This document shows positions 1 through 8,573 of a stretch of DNA of 64,000 bases, piece after piece (position 1 is the stretch's first letter; each line of letters begins with the position of its first letter). Under the pieces are notes generated by a model. That model worked only from the letters and a program-made list of their open reading frames with translations, searched no databases and was not told the origin of the DNA. Made by a program: the position numbers and the translations under genes. Origin of the DNA: Herpetosiphon geysericola (lineage in GTDB: Bacteria; Chloroflexota; Chloroflexia; Chloroflexales; Herpetosiphonaceae); assembly GCF_001306135.1 (NCBI RefSeq), contig NZ_LGKP01000012.1:246831-310830 (forward strand), written 5' to 3'.

Positions 1-1826
1 GTTTGGCCGCTCACCACGACGTGTGAACGTGGATCAAGCGTTGGCGTGTAGACTGGTGATGAGTAGTAGGTGCTGGTGTACAGTTTGGTCGCCACCACCA
101 CGTTATCAGCAGGCAGGGTGTAAATTGGCGTAATTGCTTGCGGCGTGATGCCTTGTGGATAGGCGGCTGCCTCAGGATAGGCCCGCCCATAGACCGGAAT
201 GCTGGCTTGGCCAACTTTGGGCCGAACTTTTAGCCCTTGGCCAGCAGTGGTGTTCACGCCATTTGGGTTGTAAAACCATGCCTTTTGACCGCCAAAATAA
301 ATTGCTTGCCACGCGTCTTGTTGCCCAGCCACAACATAGGTTTGACCAGTAACCGCTTTATTGGCCCAATTATTGGCGTGGGTTGGCGTTGACCCAATGT
401 ATTGATTGCTAATTAATGGCGCGTTGGCGTTAGGCTGGGTGTGTAAATAGACAAAATTAGCGCTTTGGGTTGGCACAGCGCGACAATCATTGCTGGTGTA
501 GCAGTAGGTCATGGCTGGCATGTTGGTTGCAAAATCAGGGTTGATCGTTACCAATTGTGGGTCGGGATTGCTGATTTGGGCGGGGCCGCCACGCACTAAA
601 TCCATATAATGCGCCCAATCCCAAAACGGACCTGGGTCCCAGTGCATGCCTGCTTGATGCTGTGGTAGCGGGCCGGGCAATTCATCGTGGCCGATAATAT
701 GGCTGCGATCAAGCGGAATTTGGTATTTATCGGCCAGATAGCGGGTGAGGCGGGCCGAAGCTTGATACATTGCTTCGCTATACCAGCTTGCGCCTTCGAT
801 TGCATAACCTTCGTGTTCAAGCCCAATCGCATGGCCGTTCACATCCCAATTGCCTGCGTGCCATGGCACATTCTTGTTCTCGACCATTTGAGCAATGTGG
901 CCATCGCTAGCGCGAACGACATAATGCGTCGAGGCCTTGGTTAATGGGTTTTGAAACACATTTATGGTCTGAGTATAAGTAATTTCGGTGTCGTGAATCA
1001 AAATGTAGCGATAATCCAAGCCATCAGTTGGGCGATTGGCTAAATCGTAGTTGCCATAATTGCCACGATTGTTGGGGTCGTTCAAGGCATAGGCAGCAGG
1101 AATAACTTCGCAATCAAGCGTCACTGGGCAATCCAAGGGAAAATCATCGCTCTGCAAGAGTGGCAAATTGGCGGCGCTTTGACGATTGAGCGTAACTGCC
1201 TGTGATGCAAGGCTCAGCTGTTCACCATTTTCAAGCCGACGGCTGGCGCCTTGTTGTAGGGTTGCATATACCCGATCAGCGAAGCCAAAGGCGGTCGAAC
1301 GCTCCTTGCTGCCACTATACAAAACGACAGCACCATACCAATCGGCTAGGTTGGTTGGCAATTTGGGGTTGATGCTGCGGCTATATTCCGCCAGCAGGGC
1401 CGCGCCACCACGAATATTCTGTACTGGATCGTTGATCAAATTGCTGGTTGGTTGATCAAGTAATGCGGCAGCTTGGGCGAGGGTTTGAAATTCGGCAGGC
1501 TGTGCAAAGGGTGTAGCCCAATCAAGCCCTTTGCTCGCCTGCCAATGGTCAAGATCGATTTGGGTTAAGTGCATAACCCCGTAGCCGCCGCTGGTGCTTG
1601 GTTGGCCTGAATGATGCTCCCAGCGCGAAAGATTGTAGCTCAAGGCCAACAGCAATTCGCTTGGCACAGCAAACTCGGCAGCAGCCTGATCAAAGGCAGC
1701 TTGCAGCGTCGTTGGAGCGGGTGTTGGCGCGTTGGCGAAGCTTGGTAGCGGCAGATAGCCCGCTAGCAGGCCTAAAACCATAACAACGATCACGATTCTT
1801 GATCGTAACCACAATCGGTTCATCAT
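1..1826 (-). CDS. Secreted N-acetylmuramoyl-L-alanine amidase (Amidase_2), 3'-truncated by window edge
   Basis: The frame is open from ATG 1826 to base 1, giving about 608 residues; the C-terminus lies outside the window. A signal peptide covers residues 1-31 (RIVIVVMVLGLLAGYLPL followed by an Ala site). Residues 35-160 resemble a lytic-transglycosylase-like region (SYNLSRWE, GGYGVMHLTQ), which I regard as tentative. The amidase domain is clear: IHDTE near residue 277, AIGLEHEGY near 345, IIGHDELPGP near 375 and HWDPGPFWDW near 394. These supply the histidines and aspartate that bind zinc in this family. An SH3-like tail (residues 430 onward) may bind cell wall. Family knowledge: it cuts the amide bond between muramic acid and L-alanine in peptidoglycan. 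A GAGG ribosome site precedes the start. Its role (wall turnover or lysis of prey cells) is inference. Confidence 0.88.
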   Translation of the reverse strand, partial: MMNRLWLRSRIVIVVMVLGLLAGYLPLPSFANAPTPAPTTLQAAFDQAAAEFAVPSELLLALSYNLSRWEHHSGQPSTSGGYGVMHLTQIDLDHWQASKGLDWATPFAQPAEFQTLAQAAALLDQPTSNLINDPVQNIRGGAALLAEYSRSINPKLPTNLADWYGAVVLYSGSKERSTAFGFADRVYATLQQGASRRLENGEQLSLASQAVTLNRQSAANLPLLQSDDFPLDCPVTLDCEVIPAAYALNDPNNRGNYGNYDLANRPTDGLDYRYILIHDTEITYTQTINVFQNPLTKASTHYVVRASDGHIAQMVENKNVPWHAGNWDVNGHAIGLEHEGYAIEGASWYSEAMYQASARLTRYLADKYQIPLDRSHIIGHDELPGPLPQHQAGMHWDPGPFWDWAHYMDLVRGGPAQISNPDPQLVTINPDFATNMPAMTYCYTSNDCRAVPTQSANFVYLHTQPNANAPLISNQYIGSTPTHANNWANKAVTGQTYVVAGQQDAWQAIYFGGQKAWFYNPNGVNTTAGQGLKVRPKVGQASIPVYGRAYPEAAAYPQGITPQAITPIYTLPADNVVVATKLYTSTYYSSPVYTPTLDPRSHVVVSGQ

Positions 1827-1910
1827 GAATTCCTCAACAACTAAAAGACCCTACTCATGCAATTAAGTATAACTGTTAAAATCAATTAATAACTGAGAAC
1901 TTATTGAGGA

Positions 1911-1971
1911 GTTTTGATCCACGAAGGGCACGAAGCGCACAAAGAGCTGAAACCGCGAAGGGCACGAAGCT
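1911..1971. repeat. 9-nt CACGAAGRR degenerate array
   Basis: Units of the type CACGAAGGG / CGCGAAGGG recur with 9-base spacing, interrupted by a GATCCACGAAGG start and a GAAACCGCGAAGG restart. Related arrays occur at 6371-6426, 15886-15940, 32090-32120, 37370-37436, 54690-54716, 56318-56387 and 63780-63826. No function is evident. Confidence 0.75.
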
Positions 1972-2030
1972 GGTGAACAAGAATTCTGGGGATTAGCAAT
2001 TGCAATAACAATTCTATAAACGAAGATTAG

Positions 2031-2090
2031 GGGGTGCAGGGGGATGAAAACCCACTGCGTTTCCCTCCAGCGGAGGGACGGAAGGGAGGA
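2031..2090 (-). repeat. Palindromic two-hairpin repeat core, copy 1 (diverged)
   Basis: The copy reads GGGGTGCAGGGGGATGAAAA on the plus strand, then the CTGCGTTTCCC and GGACGGAAGG blocks. It carries substitutions that weaken the CAGGGGG/CCCCCTG stem compared with the copies at 15981, 24735, 58091 and 63606. Confidence 0.75.
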
Positions 2091-2284
2091 GAAACACAAA
2101 ATCAAACATAGGGATAGATTACGAACGATCCAAACATCTATTTTTAGCCACGAATTCCACGAATAGTTATTGTTGTAGCCACCGATTGCACAAAGTACTG
2201 TTTTATCTGCCAAAAGCCTATATCATTTGTATCTGATTCAAGGGTTGACTTGGAGTTCTTAGCGATCTTCGTGGTTTCGTTGCC

Positions 2285-2325
2285 TCATCCCTGACCCCTA
2301 ATCCCTCGCCCCTGACTCCTAATTG
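2285..2325. repeat. GACCCCTAATCCCTCGCC degenerate array
   Basis: Tandem 8-10 base variants of CTGACCCCTAATCCCTCGCC. The same text recurs at 5105-5125, 37293-37313, 50656-50688, 54630-54663 and 63724-63755, always between genes. Confidence 0.6.
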
Positions 2326-2387
2326 CCATTGCAACTGATAAAAAAGAATGCCATAATTGACCATTCTTGCGCTGTAGGAGGCTGTTT

Positions 2388-3779
2388 ATGACCATCTATC
2401 AGCATACAATTCGCCAAAACCGTTATCAATTCGATTCGCTTAAAACCCTGTTGGCCAAGGCAACCCCTGAGCGTTCAGGTGATGCTTTGGCTGGCTTGAT
2501 CGCTGCCAATGCAGAGGAACGAGTGGCGGCGCAATGGTGTTTGGCTGATCTGCCATTAACCACGTTTCTCAACGAAGTAGTGGTTCCCTATGAAGCCGAT
2601 GAAGTTACCCGCTTGATTATCGATAGCCATGATCAACAGGCGTTTGCGCCAATTCGCCATTTGACGGTTGGTGGTTTGCGCGAGTGGTTGCTCGATTATC
2701 GTACTGACAGCCAGCAGTTGGCGGTGGTGGCGGCTGGTATTACGCCTGAAATGGCGGCGGCAGTTGCCAAAATTATGCGCAACCAAGATCTGATTGCGGT
2801 TGCTAAAAAATGCCAAGTCATCACCCGCTTTCGCAATACCTTGGGCTTGGCAGGCCGTTTTTCCTCGCGCTTGCAGCCCAACCATCCCACCGATGATCCG
2901 CAGGGCATTGCGGCGGCAATTTTCGATGGTTTGCTGTATGGCTGCGGCGATGCAGTGATTGGGATTAATCCGGCGACTGATAGCCCGCAAGCCATGACTA
3001 GCCTCTTGCATTTAATTGATGAATTACGTCAGCGCTATGCCATGCCCGTGCAATCGTGTGTGTTGGCCCATGTCACCACCGCCTTGCAGGTGATCGAGCG
3101 TGGCGCTCCGGTTGATTTGGTGTTTCAATCGATTGCTGGTACCGAGGCTGCCAATCGCAGTTTTGGCATCGATTTGGCGCTGTTGAACGAGGCCAATCAA
3201 GCAGCCCGTTCGTTGGGTCGAGGTACTGTTGGCAATAATGTGATGTATTTTGAAACTGGCCAAGGCAGTGCGCTTTCGGCCAATGCTCATCATGGCGTTG
3301 ATCAACAGACTTGCGAGGCGCGGGCCTATGCTGTGGCGCGAGCTTTTGAGCCGTTGTTGGTCAACACAGTGGTGGGTTTTATCGGCCCCGAATATCTCTA
3401 CGATGGCAAGCAAATTACCCGCGCCGCCTTAGAAGATCATTTTTGTGCCAAATTGTTGGGCCTGCCGATGGGCTGCGATGCCTGCTATACCAACCATGCA
3501 GAGGCCGACCAAAACGATATTGATAACTTGCTCGTGCTCTTAGCGAGCGCTGGCTGTACCTATGTGATGGGTGTGCCTGGCGCTGATGATATTATGCTGA
3601 ATTATCAAAGCACTTCATATCATGATATTCGTTTTGTGCAAAGCAGCTTGGGCCTGCGGCCTGCGCCAGAGTTTGAAGCATGGCTGCAACAGCTTGGAAT
3701 CGTCGATCAAGCAGGCTTGTTGATTGCCAATGAGCGCCATCGTTTGTTGCAATCAGCCGCTCAGTTGGGAGGATTGTAA
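2388..3779 (+). CDS. eutB: Ethanolamine ammonia-lyase large subunit
   Basis: EutB (463 residues) is the catalytic alpha subunit of adenosylcobalamin-dependent ethanolamine ammonia-lyase, which converts ethanolamine to acetaldehyde and ammonia in the cytoplasm. The length matches the family. Conserved blocks include YGCGDAVIGINPATDS (near residue 190), the VMYFETGQGSALSANAHHG block with Glu near 289, and MGCDACYTNHAEADQND followed by VMGVPGADDIMLNYQ towards the C-terminus. I chose ATG 2388 because AGGAGG lies 9 bases upstream; an in-frame TTG/ATG extension from 2367 has no ribosome site. The stop overlaps the eutC start by one base, so the two are translationally coupled. No eutA reactivase or microcompartment shell genes are nearby. 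Confidence 0.96.
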   Translation: MTIYQHTIRQNRYQFDSLKTLLAKATPERSGDALAGLIAANAEERVAAQWCLADLPLTTFLNEVVVPYEADEVTRLIIDSHDQQAFAPIRHLTVGGLREWLLDYRTDSQQLAVVAAGITPEMAAAVAKIMRNQDLIAVAKKCQVITRFRNTLGLAGRFSSRLQPNHPTDDPQGIAAAIFDGLLYGCGDAVIGINPATDSPQAMTSLLHLIDELRQRYAMPVQSCVLAHVTTALQVIERGAPVDLVFQSIAGTEAANRSFGIDLALLNEANQAARSLGRGTVGNNVMYFETGQGSALSANAHHGVDQQTCEARAYAVARAFEPLLVNTVVGFIGPEYLYDGKQITRAALEDHFCAKLLGLPMGCDACYTNHAEADQNDIDNLLVLLASAGCTYVMGVPGADDIMLNYQSTSYHDIRFVQSSLGLRPAPEFEAWLQQLGIVDQAGLLIANERHRLLQSAAQLGGL

Positions 3780-4555
3780 TGGCCGAACAACCAGAAAGTG
3801 CGCAACTTTGGCAACGCCTGCGCCAATTCACCAATGCGCGGATTGGGCTGGGCCGAGTTGGTGATGGCTTGCCAACCAAAGCCCATTTGGCCTTTCAACA
3901 AGACCATGCCTTGGCTCGCGATGCAGTCCATGCCCACGTTGATTTTGCGGCGTTGGCTAGCACAGTGCAGGCTGAATTCCCACACATTCTCAGGCTCAAA
4001 AGTGCAGCTGTGGATCGTGCTAGCTATCTCAAGCGACCAGATTTGGGCCGTATGTTGGATGCTGATTCGCGCCAACAGCTTGCGACATTGCAGTCTGCCC
4101 CAGCGACTATAGCCTTAGTGGTTGCTGATGGTTTATCGGCGGTGGCGATTGAACGCCATGCTGCGCCATTGCTCAGGTTGATCAAGCAACAATTGAGCGA
4201 GCTTGGTTGGTCGCTGGCGCCGTTGAGCTTGGTTGAGCAAGGACGAGTGGCGATTGGCGACGAGATAGGCGAATTATTGGGCGCCGAGTTGGTCGTAATC
4301 CTGATTGGTGAGCGGCCTGGCTTGAGCGTAGCCGATAGTTTGGGCATCTATTTAACCTATGCACCGCAGCGTGGCCGCACCGATGCTGAACGCAACTGCA
4401 TCTCCAACATTCATCCCCAAGGCCTGAGCTATGCAGCGGCTAGTGAATTATTGGTTTATTTGTTGGGCCAAGCGCGGCAACGGCGTTTAACTGGGGTTGG
4501 CCTGAAAGATGAACGTCAACGCCTGAGCCAGCCCACAAATTCAAGCCTTGAATAA
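3779..4555 (+). CDS. eutC: Ethanolamine ammonia-lyase small subunit
   Basis: EutC (258 residues) is the beta subunit that helps bind adenosylcobalamin at the interface with EutB. Recognisable family blocks are RASYLKRPDLGRMLD (about residues 80-95), VVADGLSAVAIERHA (about 113-127) and, near the C-terminus, GERPGLSVADSLGIYLTYAP followed by TDAERNCISNIHPQGLSY. The start ATG overlaps the eutB TAA (TAATG), so the subunits are made together. The pair is probably used to take nitrogen or acetaldehyde from phosphatidylethanolamine breakdown; that use is inference. Nothing in the sequence suggests decay. Confidence 0.95.
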   Translation: MAEQPESAQLWQRLRQFTNARIGLGRVGDGLPTKAHLAFQQDHALARDAVHAHVDFAALASTVQAEFPHILRLKSAAVDRASYLKRPDLGRMLDADSRQQLATLQSAPATIALVVADGLSAVAIERHAAPLLRLIKQQLSELGWSLAPLSLVEQGRVAIGDEIGELLGAELVVILIGERPGLSVADSLGIYLTYAPQRGRTDAERNCISNIHPQGLSYAAASELLVYLLGQARQRRLTGVGLKDERQRLSQPTNSSLE

Positions 4556-4574
4556 CCTTAGTAGAAAATGTCAA

Positions 4575-4960
4575 ATGTTGCGACCGTCAGTTTGCTATGC
4601 TGCTGCCATCATAAAAATGTTCTTGAGCGGGTTGATCGTGCTTGGGTTGGCCCAATTTTGGCAGAGTAAGCCCGTTGCCGCCGATAGCGTTGTGGTTGGG
4701 ACAGGCACGCCCGCCAGCTTTTTCCAGGTGCACAAGCAGCTAGTGGTACGCTAAGCTTTAATTGTGGCCCGAATCCACCCACCATTGTGCTCAGTAGCCA
4801 AAAAGTGTTGCACGATGGCGCTTTCTGGCGGCAATACCACGCGGTTTTTTTGGATCAGCCAACAGGCGCGGGTCGAAATTCAGCGCCTCACCCTGAGCAT
4901 TGGCTTTGCAGCGCATAGTGGGGCAATTTTTGCCGAGCCAAAGCTCTATTTTTTGCCACA
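4575..4960 (+). pseudogene. Decayed secreted beta-helix protein gene
   Basis: A signal-peptide-like start (IIKMFLSGLIVLGLAQFW, then KPVAADSVVVGTGTPAS) matches the N-terminus of the intact gene at 27802 (AGVVGTGTPASCSEAAL). The frame then breaks: SGTLSFNCGPNPPTIVLSS continues in another frame (compare GGTISFNCGGPATINLSS in the intact protein), and GGNTTRFF...QQARVEIQRLTLS in a third. At least two frameshifts and several stops show a dead copy of the polymorphic beta-helix family. It starts immediately after eutC and ends in repeat text (TTCGTGGAATTCGTGG at about 5012). Confidence 0.75.
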
Positions 4961-5151
4961 GATTTTTTTGATTCGGCTCTTGCCACCTCATAGCCTCATC
5001 CCTTCGTGCAATTCGTGGAATTCGTGGCGAAAAAATGTTACGAGGTTTAACGCAGAGGAGAATAGGCATCGGATGTCAGGGGCTAGGAGTGATATATCTT
5101 TAACCTGACCCCTAACATCCTGCTGCCTGAACTCTTAACGGATCAACTGCA

Positions 5152-6255
5152 CTAGGCTTGTGTGAGGGCCTGAAGCTGCGCCGCGAATTGCTTGGCTTGG
5201 GCTCGGTTGGTCGTTTCGAGATAATTGACATAAGCATTTAGTAAAACCAAGGCTGGTTGGGTTTGGCCTTGTTGCCACAACACCTTGCCCAAATGCCAGC
5301 CAGCCAAATGGAAAATTGCTAGATCGTTGCGGCTTTGAGCCAATTGGCGCGTGCGTTCGAAACAGGTGATTGCCGCAGGCAGTTGATTCAATTCGACATA
5401 ACGCAAGCCAACTGTGCCAAGTGCATAGCCTTTGCCAAAGCCATCAGCCTCGTTGGTTGCTGGCTCGTTGGCCTGATCAGCATAAATGTGCTTCGTTAGG
5501 GCCAGTTTTTGTTGATAATAGGCAGCAGAACCTTTGGCATGGCGATTGTGGCGATAGCCCCACATCCAGCGGCTCCAGCGCAAACTCATAATCACAATAA
5601 TATCGGCGATGACATAGCACACAAATGCGCCGACTGGCGGATTGGTCGTGTGTAGTAGCCCGTTGAGCGGATTGAGATCCCAGCGCCAACAGCCAAGCCA
5701 TGTGCCCATTAGTTCGATGTACAGCACCAGAAAGCCCATGATCAGGTGCAAAAGCTGCGCCCGAAAGAGCAGCAGAATGAGGCTGAAAATAAGGCCAAAA
5801 ATCGCGCTTAGGCTATCATCAAAGAGCAGCCATGCTCCAAGAAACAGGCTTGCATGGCCGAGCAACAAGCCCCAACGTAGGCGCTGCGCGTGTTGCTTAA
5901 CCCAAGCCAATTCGCTGATCTGCAGGCCTGTGCCGAGCAAAATTGCATGGCCAAATGGCACATAGATGGGAATTGCTACAAATTTATAGGTATAGAGTTC
6001 AAGTAGCAAGCTAAAGACATATTCGCCAAGCGCCGAGAATGGCACAAATACGAGGGCAATCAGCCGCTGATCGGGGCGCAAATGATAGAGCATCAAGCCA
6101 AAATAGAGTGGTGCAGCCAGGTTGCTGATCATTTGGCCGTTGAAGCCTTGGGCGTTGAGCCAGGCCGAATCGTTGAATAAGGCGAAGAGCACGATTGGCC
6201 AAAATCCAAGGATCAGGCCAATCTGCCAATGTTGGGTTTTGCTGCTTGCCGCCAT
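5152..6255 (-). CDS. Multi-pass membrane protein with TPR-like C-terminus, function unknown
   Basis: The 367-residue product has about eight hydrophobic segments in residues 12-235, including LILGFWPIVLFALF, LIALVFVPFSALGEYVFSLL, GLIFSLILLLFRAQLLHLI and VCYVIADIIVIMSL. A soluble tail of about 120 residues follows; it contains one clear tetratricopeptide-like unit (ALGTVGLRYVELNQLPAAIT then FERTRQLAQS) and a second weaker one (LGKVLWQQGQTQPALVLLNA). I do not recognise a named family. The Trp-rich membrane part resembles uncharacterised Chloroflexota proteins in style only. It stands alone with its own start at 6255. A role as a membrane scaffold or sensor is possible but unsupported. Confidence 0.75.
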   Translation of the reverse strand: MAASSKTQHWQIGLILGFWPIVLFALFNDSAWLNAQGFNGQMISNLAAPLYFGLMLYHLRPDQRLIALVFVPFSALGEYVFSLLLELYTYKFVAIPIYVPFGHAILLGTGLQISELAWVKQHAQRLRWGLLLGHASLFLGAWLLFDDSLSAIFGLIFSLILLLFRAQLLHLIMGFLVLYIELMGTWLGCWRWDLNPLNGLLHTTNPPVGAFVCYVIADIIVIMSLRWSRWMWGYRHNRHAKGSAAYYQQKLALTKHIYADQANEPATNEADGFGKGYALGTVGLRYVELNQLPAAITCFERTRQLAQSRNDLAIFHLAGWHLGKVLWQQGQTQPALVLLNAYVNYLETTNRAQAKQFAAQLQALTQA

Positions 6256-6370
6256 ATGTGCTCCCTCGCTAACGAACTAGGCCTATTTTAGCCGAACTAG
6301 AGAATTTAAATGGTACAAGCCCAACCATGCAACGAGGCATAGCTAGGCTTGTTGAAAGTTCGGGGTCTAT

Positions 6371-6590
6371 TTTTTGATCCGCGAAGGTTTAGTTTTTGAT
6401 CCACGAAGGACACGAAGGGCACGAAGTTAGGCTATGGGCTATTGGATTCATCCTTCATCCCTCATCCTTCATAATTTCGTTATGCTCTGCGCCTCTGCGT
6501 TATAAGGTTGTTCCTGATGTGGATTTTTGATTTCTACCTTTTGACTTTTGCTTTCATCCCTCATAATTCATCCTTCATCCTTCATTACCG
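6371..6590. repeat. Repeat block: CACGAAG, TCATCCYT and CGCAGAG units
   Basis: This spacer between two minus-strand genes holds, in order, TTTTTGATCCGCGAAGG and TTTTTGATCCACGAAGG units with a CACGAAGGG pair (6371-6426), TTCATCCYTCATCCTTCA runs (6447-6472 and 6554-6590) and CTCTGCGCCTCTGCGTTA (6486-6503). No gene is present. The last run touches the 3' end of the beta-helix lipoprotein gene. Confidence 0.65.
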
Positions 6591-8432
6591 TTGCCGCCCT
6601 ATGCGTTGGCCAACTTGGGTCACGATCTCGCTAACGCTAAAGGTTGCGTAAGCCGTACCGCCAGCGTTGGCAGCTGTTTGGGCATAGCCGCTGGCGCTGG
6701 TTTCGAGCGTGCCGCCACTATTGATCGTATAGCTGGCGCCTTGTTGCAAGGCTGGCGACGAGAAGACCAAGGCTTGGTATTGTTTGCGGGGCGTAAAGCT
6801 CACCAGCGCTTGACCAGATTGATCGAGAATTTGTACGGGATTACCTGCTGCTTGGGCCGAGCTATAGTTGATCAGCACCGATGCTTGGGTTGAACTGCTA
6901 TCCGGCGCTTGCACCATGCCTGCGCTGCCAGCGGCAACCAAGGTGCCGCCATTTAAGGCAAAGCTGCCATCATAATCCAACGCACCGTTCATTTGCGCGG
7001 TTGGCCCATGCACCAGCACCAAACCAGCGTTCATCATGATCGAACCATTGGCATCCAAGCCGTCGCCAGCAGCATCGACGACCAACGTACCGCCGTTGAT
7101 AGATAAGAAGTAATTGCTAGCAGCAAAACTATCGTTGCGGCCTGGCCGCCCCATTCCACCACCTTGCATGCTCGAACCGTCGCCCCCAGCCACGTTTACG
7201 CCATCGTCTTGGGCTACGAGGCTAATATTGCCTTCGTTGATTGTGATCACAGCGCTTTCCAAGCCCTCGTAGGAGTTGCTGATCGTCAGATCACCGCCGT
7301 TGATTGTGAGCGTCGCGTCTGCATGCACGCCATCGTCGCCAGCAGCAAGGCCAATCGTACCAGCGTTGATCGTCACATTATTATCGGAATGAAGCGCATC
7401 TTCTGCTGCATCAATCGTGATTGTTGCCTCGCCAATCACCATATTTTGGCCTGCCTTCAAGCCCTTGGCCGAAGCATCGGTGTTGATGCTTGCGCTCCTG
7501 CCGCCACCTGCGCTAATTGTCAGTTCGCCAGCATCGATCAAAATATCGGTGATTGCACTCAGGCCATCGCCGCCAGCCGTAACATTTAACTTGCCGCCAG
7601 CAATCGAAATATAGCCTTTGCTGGGATCTTCTTCATTATCAGCGGTTAGGCCATCGCCTTGGGCATTGATGTTAATTGTGCCAGCGTTGACTACCAGATA
7701 ATCTTTGCCGCGCAAGCCATCATCAAGCGCGGTGATAGCGATTGTGCCACTATTGACGATTAAGCCATCGTTGCTGCTAATGCCATCGTTGCCATTGGCC
7801 TGAATCGTTAAACTGCCATTGCCATCAATTGAAAGATCGGCCTTGCTGTAGAGCGTAGCATTCGGTAAATCTTCGCTGCTTGCTGCATTGGCTGAAGCAT
7901 CAACCGTATCGGAAAGCGTATTTTGCGTGCCATCAGCTAAAATAACTGCCACCTGTTCAGCTTGCATAATCGCAATTGGCGCACTGGTCGAGCTATGAAT
8001 CGTTACGCCATTCAAAATCAAACGCACTAAATCCTGATCGGCTGTATCTACAATAATTTGGCCATCGCTCAAATTACCACTGAGTTGATAGCTGCCTGCT
8101 GCGCTAATTGTGGCAGTCGTACCATCGATCTTCACGTTTGGGTTATTGGCGCTGATGCTGCTATCGTTGAGTTTAATCTCAATCAGATCAGCATTTTGCC
8201 AATTCAAATCGGCGGCTGTGTCGTGAGGCGTGGCTTTGCTCGCCAGCACTTCGTCAATTGATTCAACGGTTGGTACAACAACGGTTGGGCTGCTTACTGT
8301 GACGGAATTTGAACTTGTCGCTTGGCCACCATTAACCGAATTAACGGTGGTTGTTGACGTTTGATTGCTGGCACAGGCGGTTAACAAGGCAACCAGCATA
8401 CTGGTGATTAATGCTCGGGTAAAAGGTTTCAT
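6585..8432 (-). CDS. Lipoprotein with carbohydrate-binding beta-helix repeats (DUF4353/Cthe_2159-like)
   Basis: 615 residues from ATG 8432; an upstream in-frame TTG lacks a ribosome site, whereas GTGGAG precedes 8432. Residues 1-20 form a lipoprotein signal ending in LLTAC, so the protein is predicted to be anchored at the cell surface. Residues 60-500 carry about ten repeats of roughly 25-30 residues built around (A/G)-x-x-D-(D/G)-(G/A)-(L/I/V), for example NGNDGISSNDGL, ALDDGLRGKDYL, AQGDGLTADNEE, AAGDDGVHADATL and AAGDGLDANGSI. This is the pattern of the right-handed beta-helix in the DUF4353 family, some members of which bind polysaccharide; acidic residues may bind calcium. Substrate binding here is inference. 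Confidence 0.8.
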   Translation of the reverse strand: MKPFTRALITSMLVALLTACASNQTSTTTVNSVNGGQATSSNSVTVSSPTVVVPTVESIDEVLASKATPHDTAADLNWQNADLIEIKLNDSSISANNPNVKIDGTTATISAAGSYQLSGNLSDGQIIVDTADQDLVRLILNGVTIHSSTSAPIAIMQAEQVAVILADGTQNTLSDTVDASANAASSEDLPNATLYSKADLSIDGNGSLTIQANGNDGISSNDGLIVNSGTIAITALDDGLRGKDYLVVNAGTININAQGDGLTADNEEDPSKGYISIAGGKLNVTAGGDGLSAITDILIDAGELTISAGGGRSASINTDASAKGLKAGQNMVIGEATITIDAAEDALHSDNNVTINAGTIGLAAGDDGVHADATLTINGGDLTISNSYEGLESAVITINEGNISLVAQDDGVNVAGGDGSSMQGGGMGRPGRNDSFAASNYFLSINGGTLVVDAAGDGLDANGSIMMNAGLVLVHGPTAQMNGALDYDGSFALNGGTLVAAGSAGMVQAPDSSSTQASVLINYSSAQAAGNPVQILDQSGQALVSFTPRKQYQALVFSSPALQQGASYTINSGGTLETSASGYAQTAANAGGTAYATFSVSEIVTQVGQRIGRQR

Positions 8433-8573
8433 GCGAACGCTCCACAATAGGATTCAATCTGCTTATCATTCTAGCCAGCGAGTGTGAGGAACTAATGAAG
8501 AGATTGTGTGGTTGCTGTGTGCGATGCGCTGTATACTTGAGCTGCATCTATCCTGTGGTCAAGGAGTCGGACT

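Larger units (their letters stand above)
1827..2387. other. Gene-free spacer filled with dispersed repeats
   Basis: This 560-base gap between the amidase and eutB has no convincing gene. A minus-strand open frame at 1863-2213 is made of repeat sequence. The gap holds a CACGAAG array (1911-1971), a copy of the two-hairpin palindromic repeat (2031-2090), CCACGAATTCCACGAA at about 2147 and a GACCCCTA-type array (2285-2325). The last 30 bases carry the eutB ribosome-binding site. Confidence 0.7.

Noticed and set aside
1863..2213. 116-residue minus-strand frame
   Set aside because: It consists of dispersed repeats (CACGAAG array and palindromic core).
8058..8261. Plus-strand frames within the beta-helix lipoprotein gene
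   Set aside because: They are shadows with no ribosome site, opposite a gene with a clear repeat pattern and lipobox.
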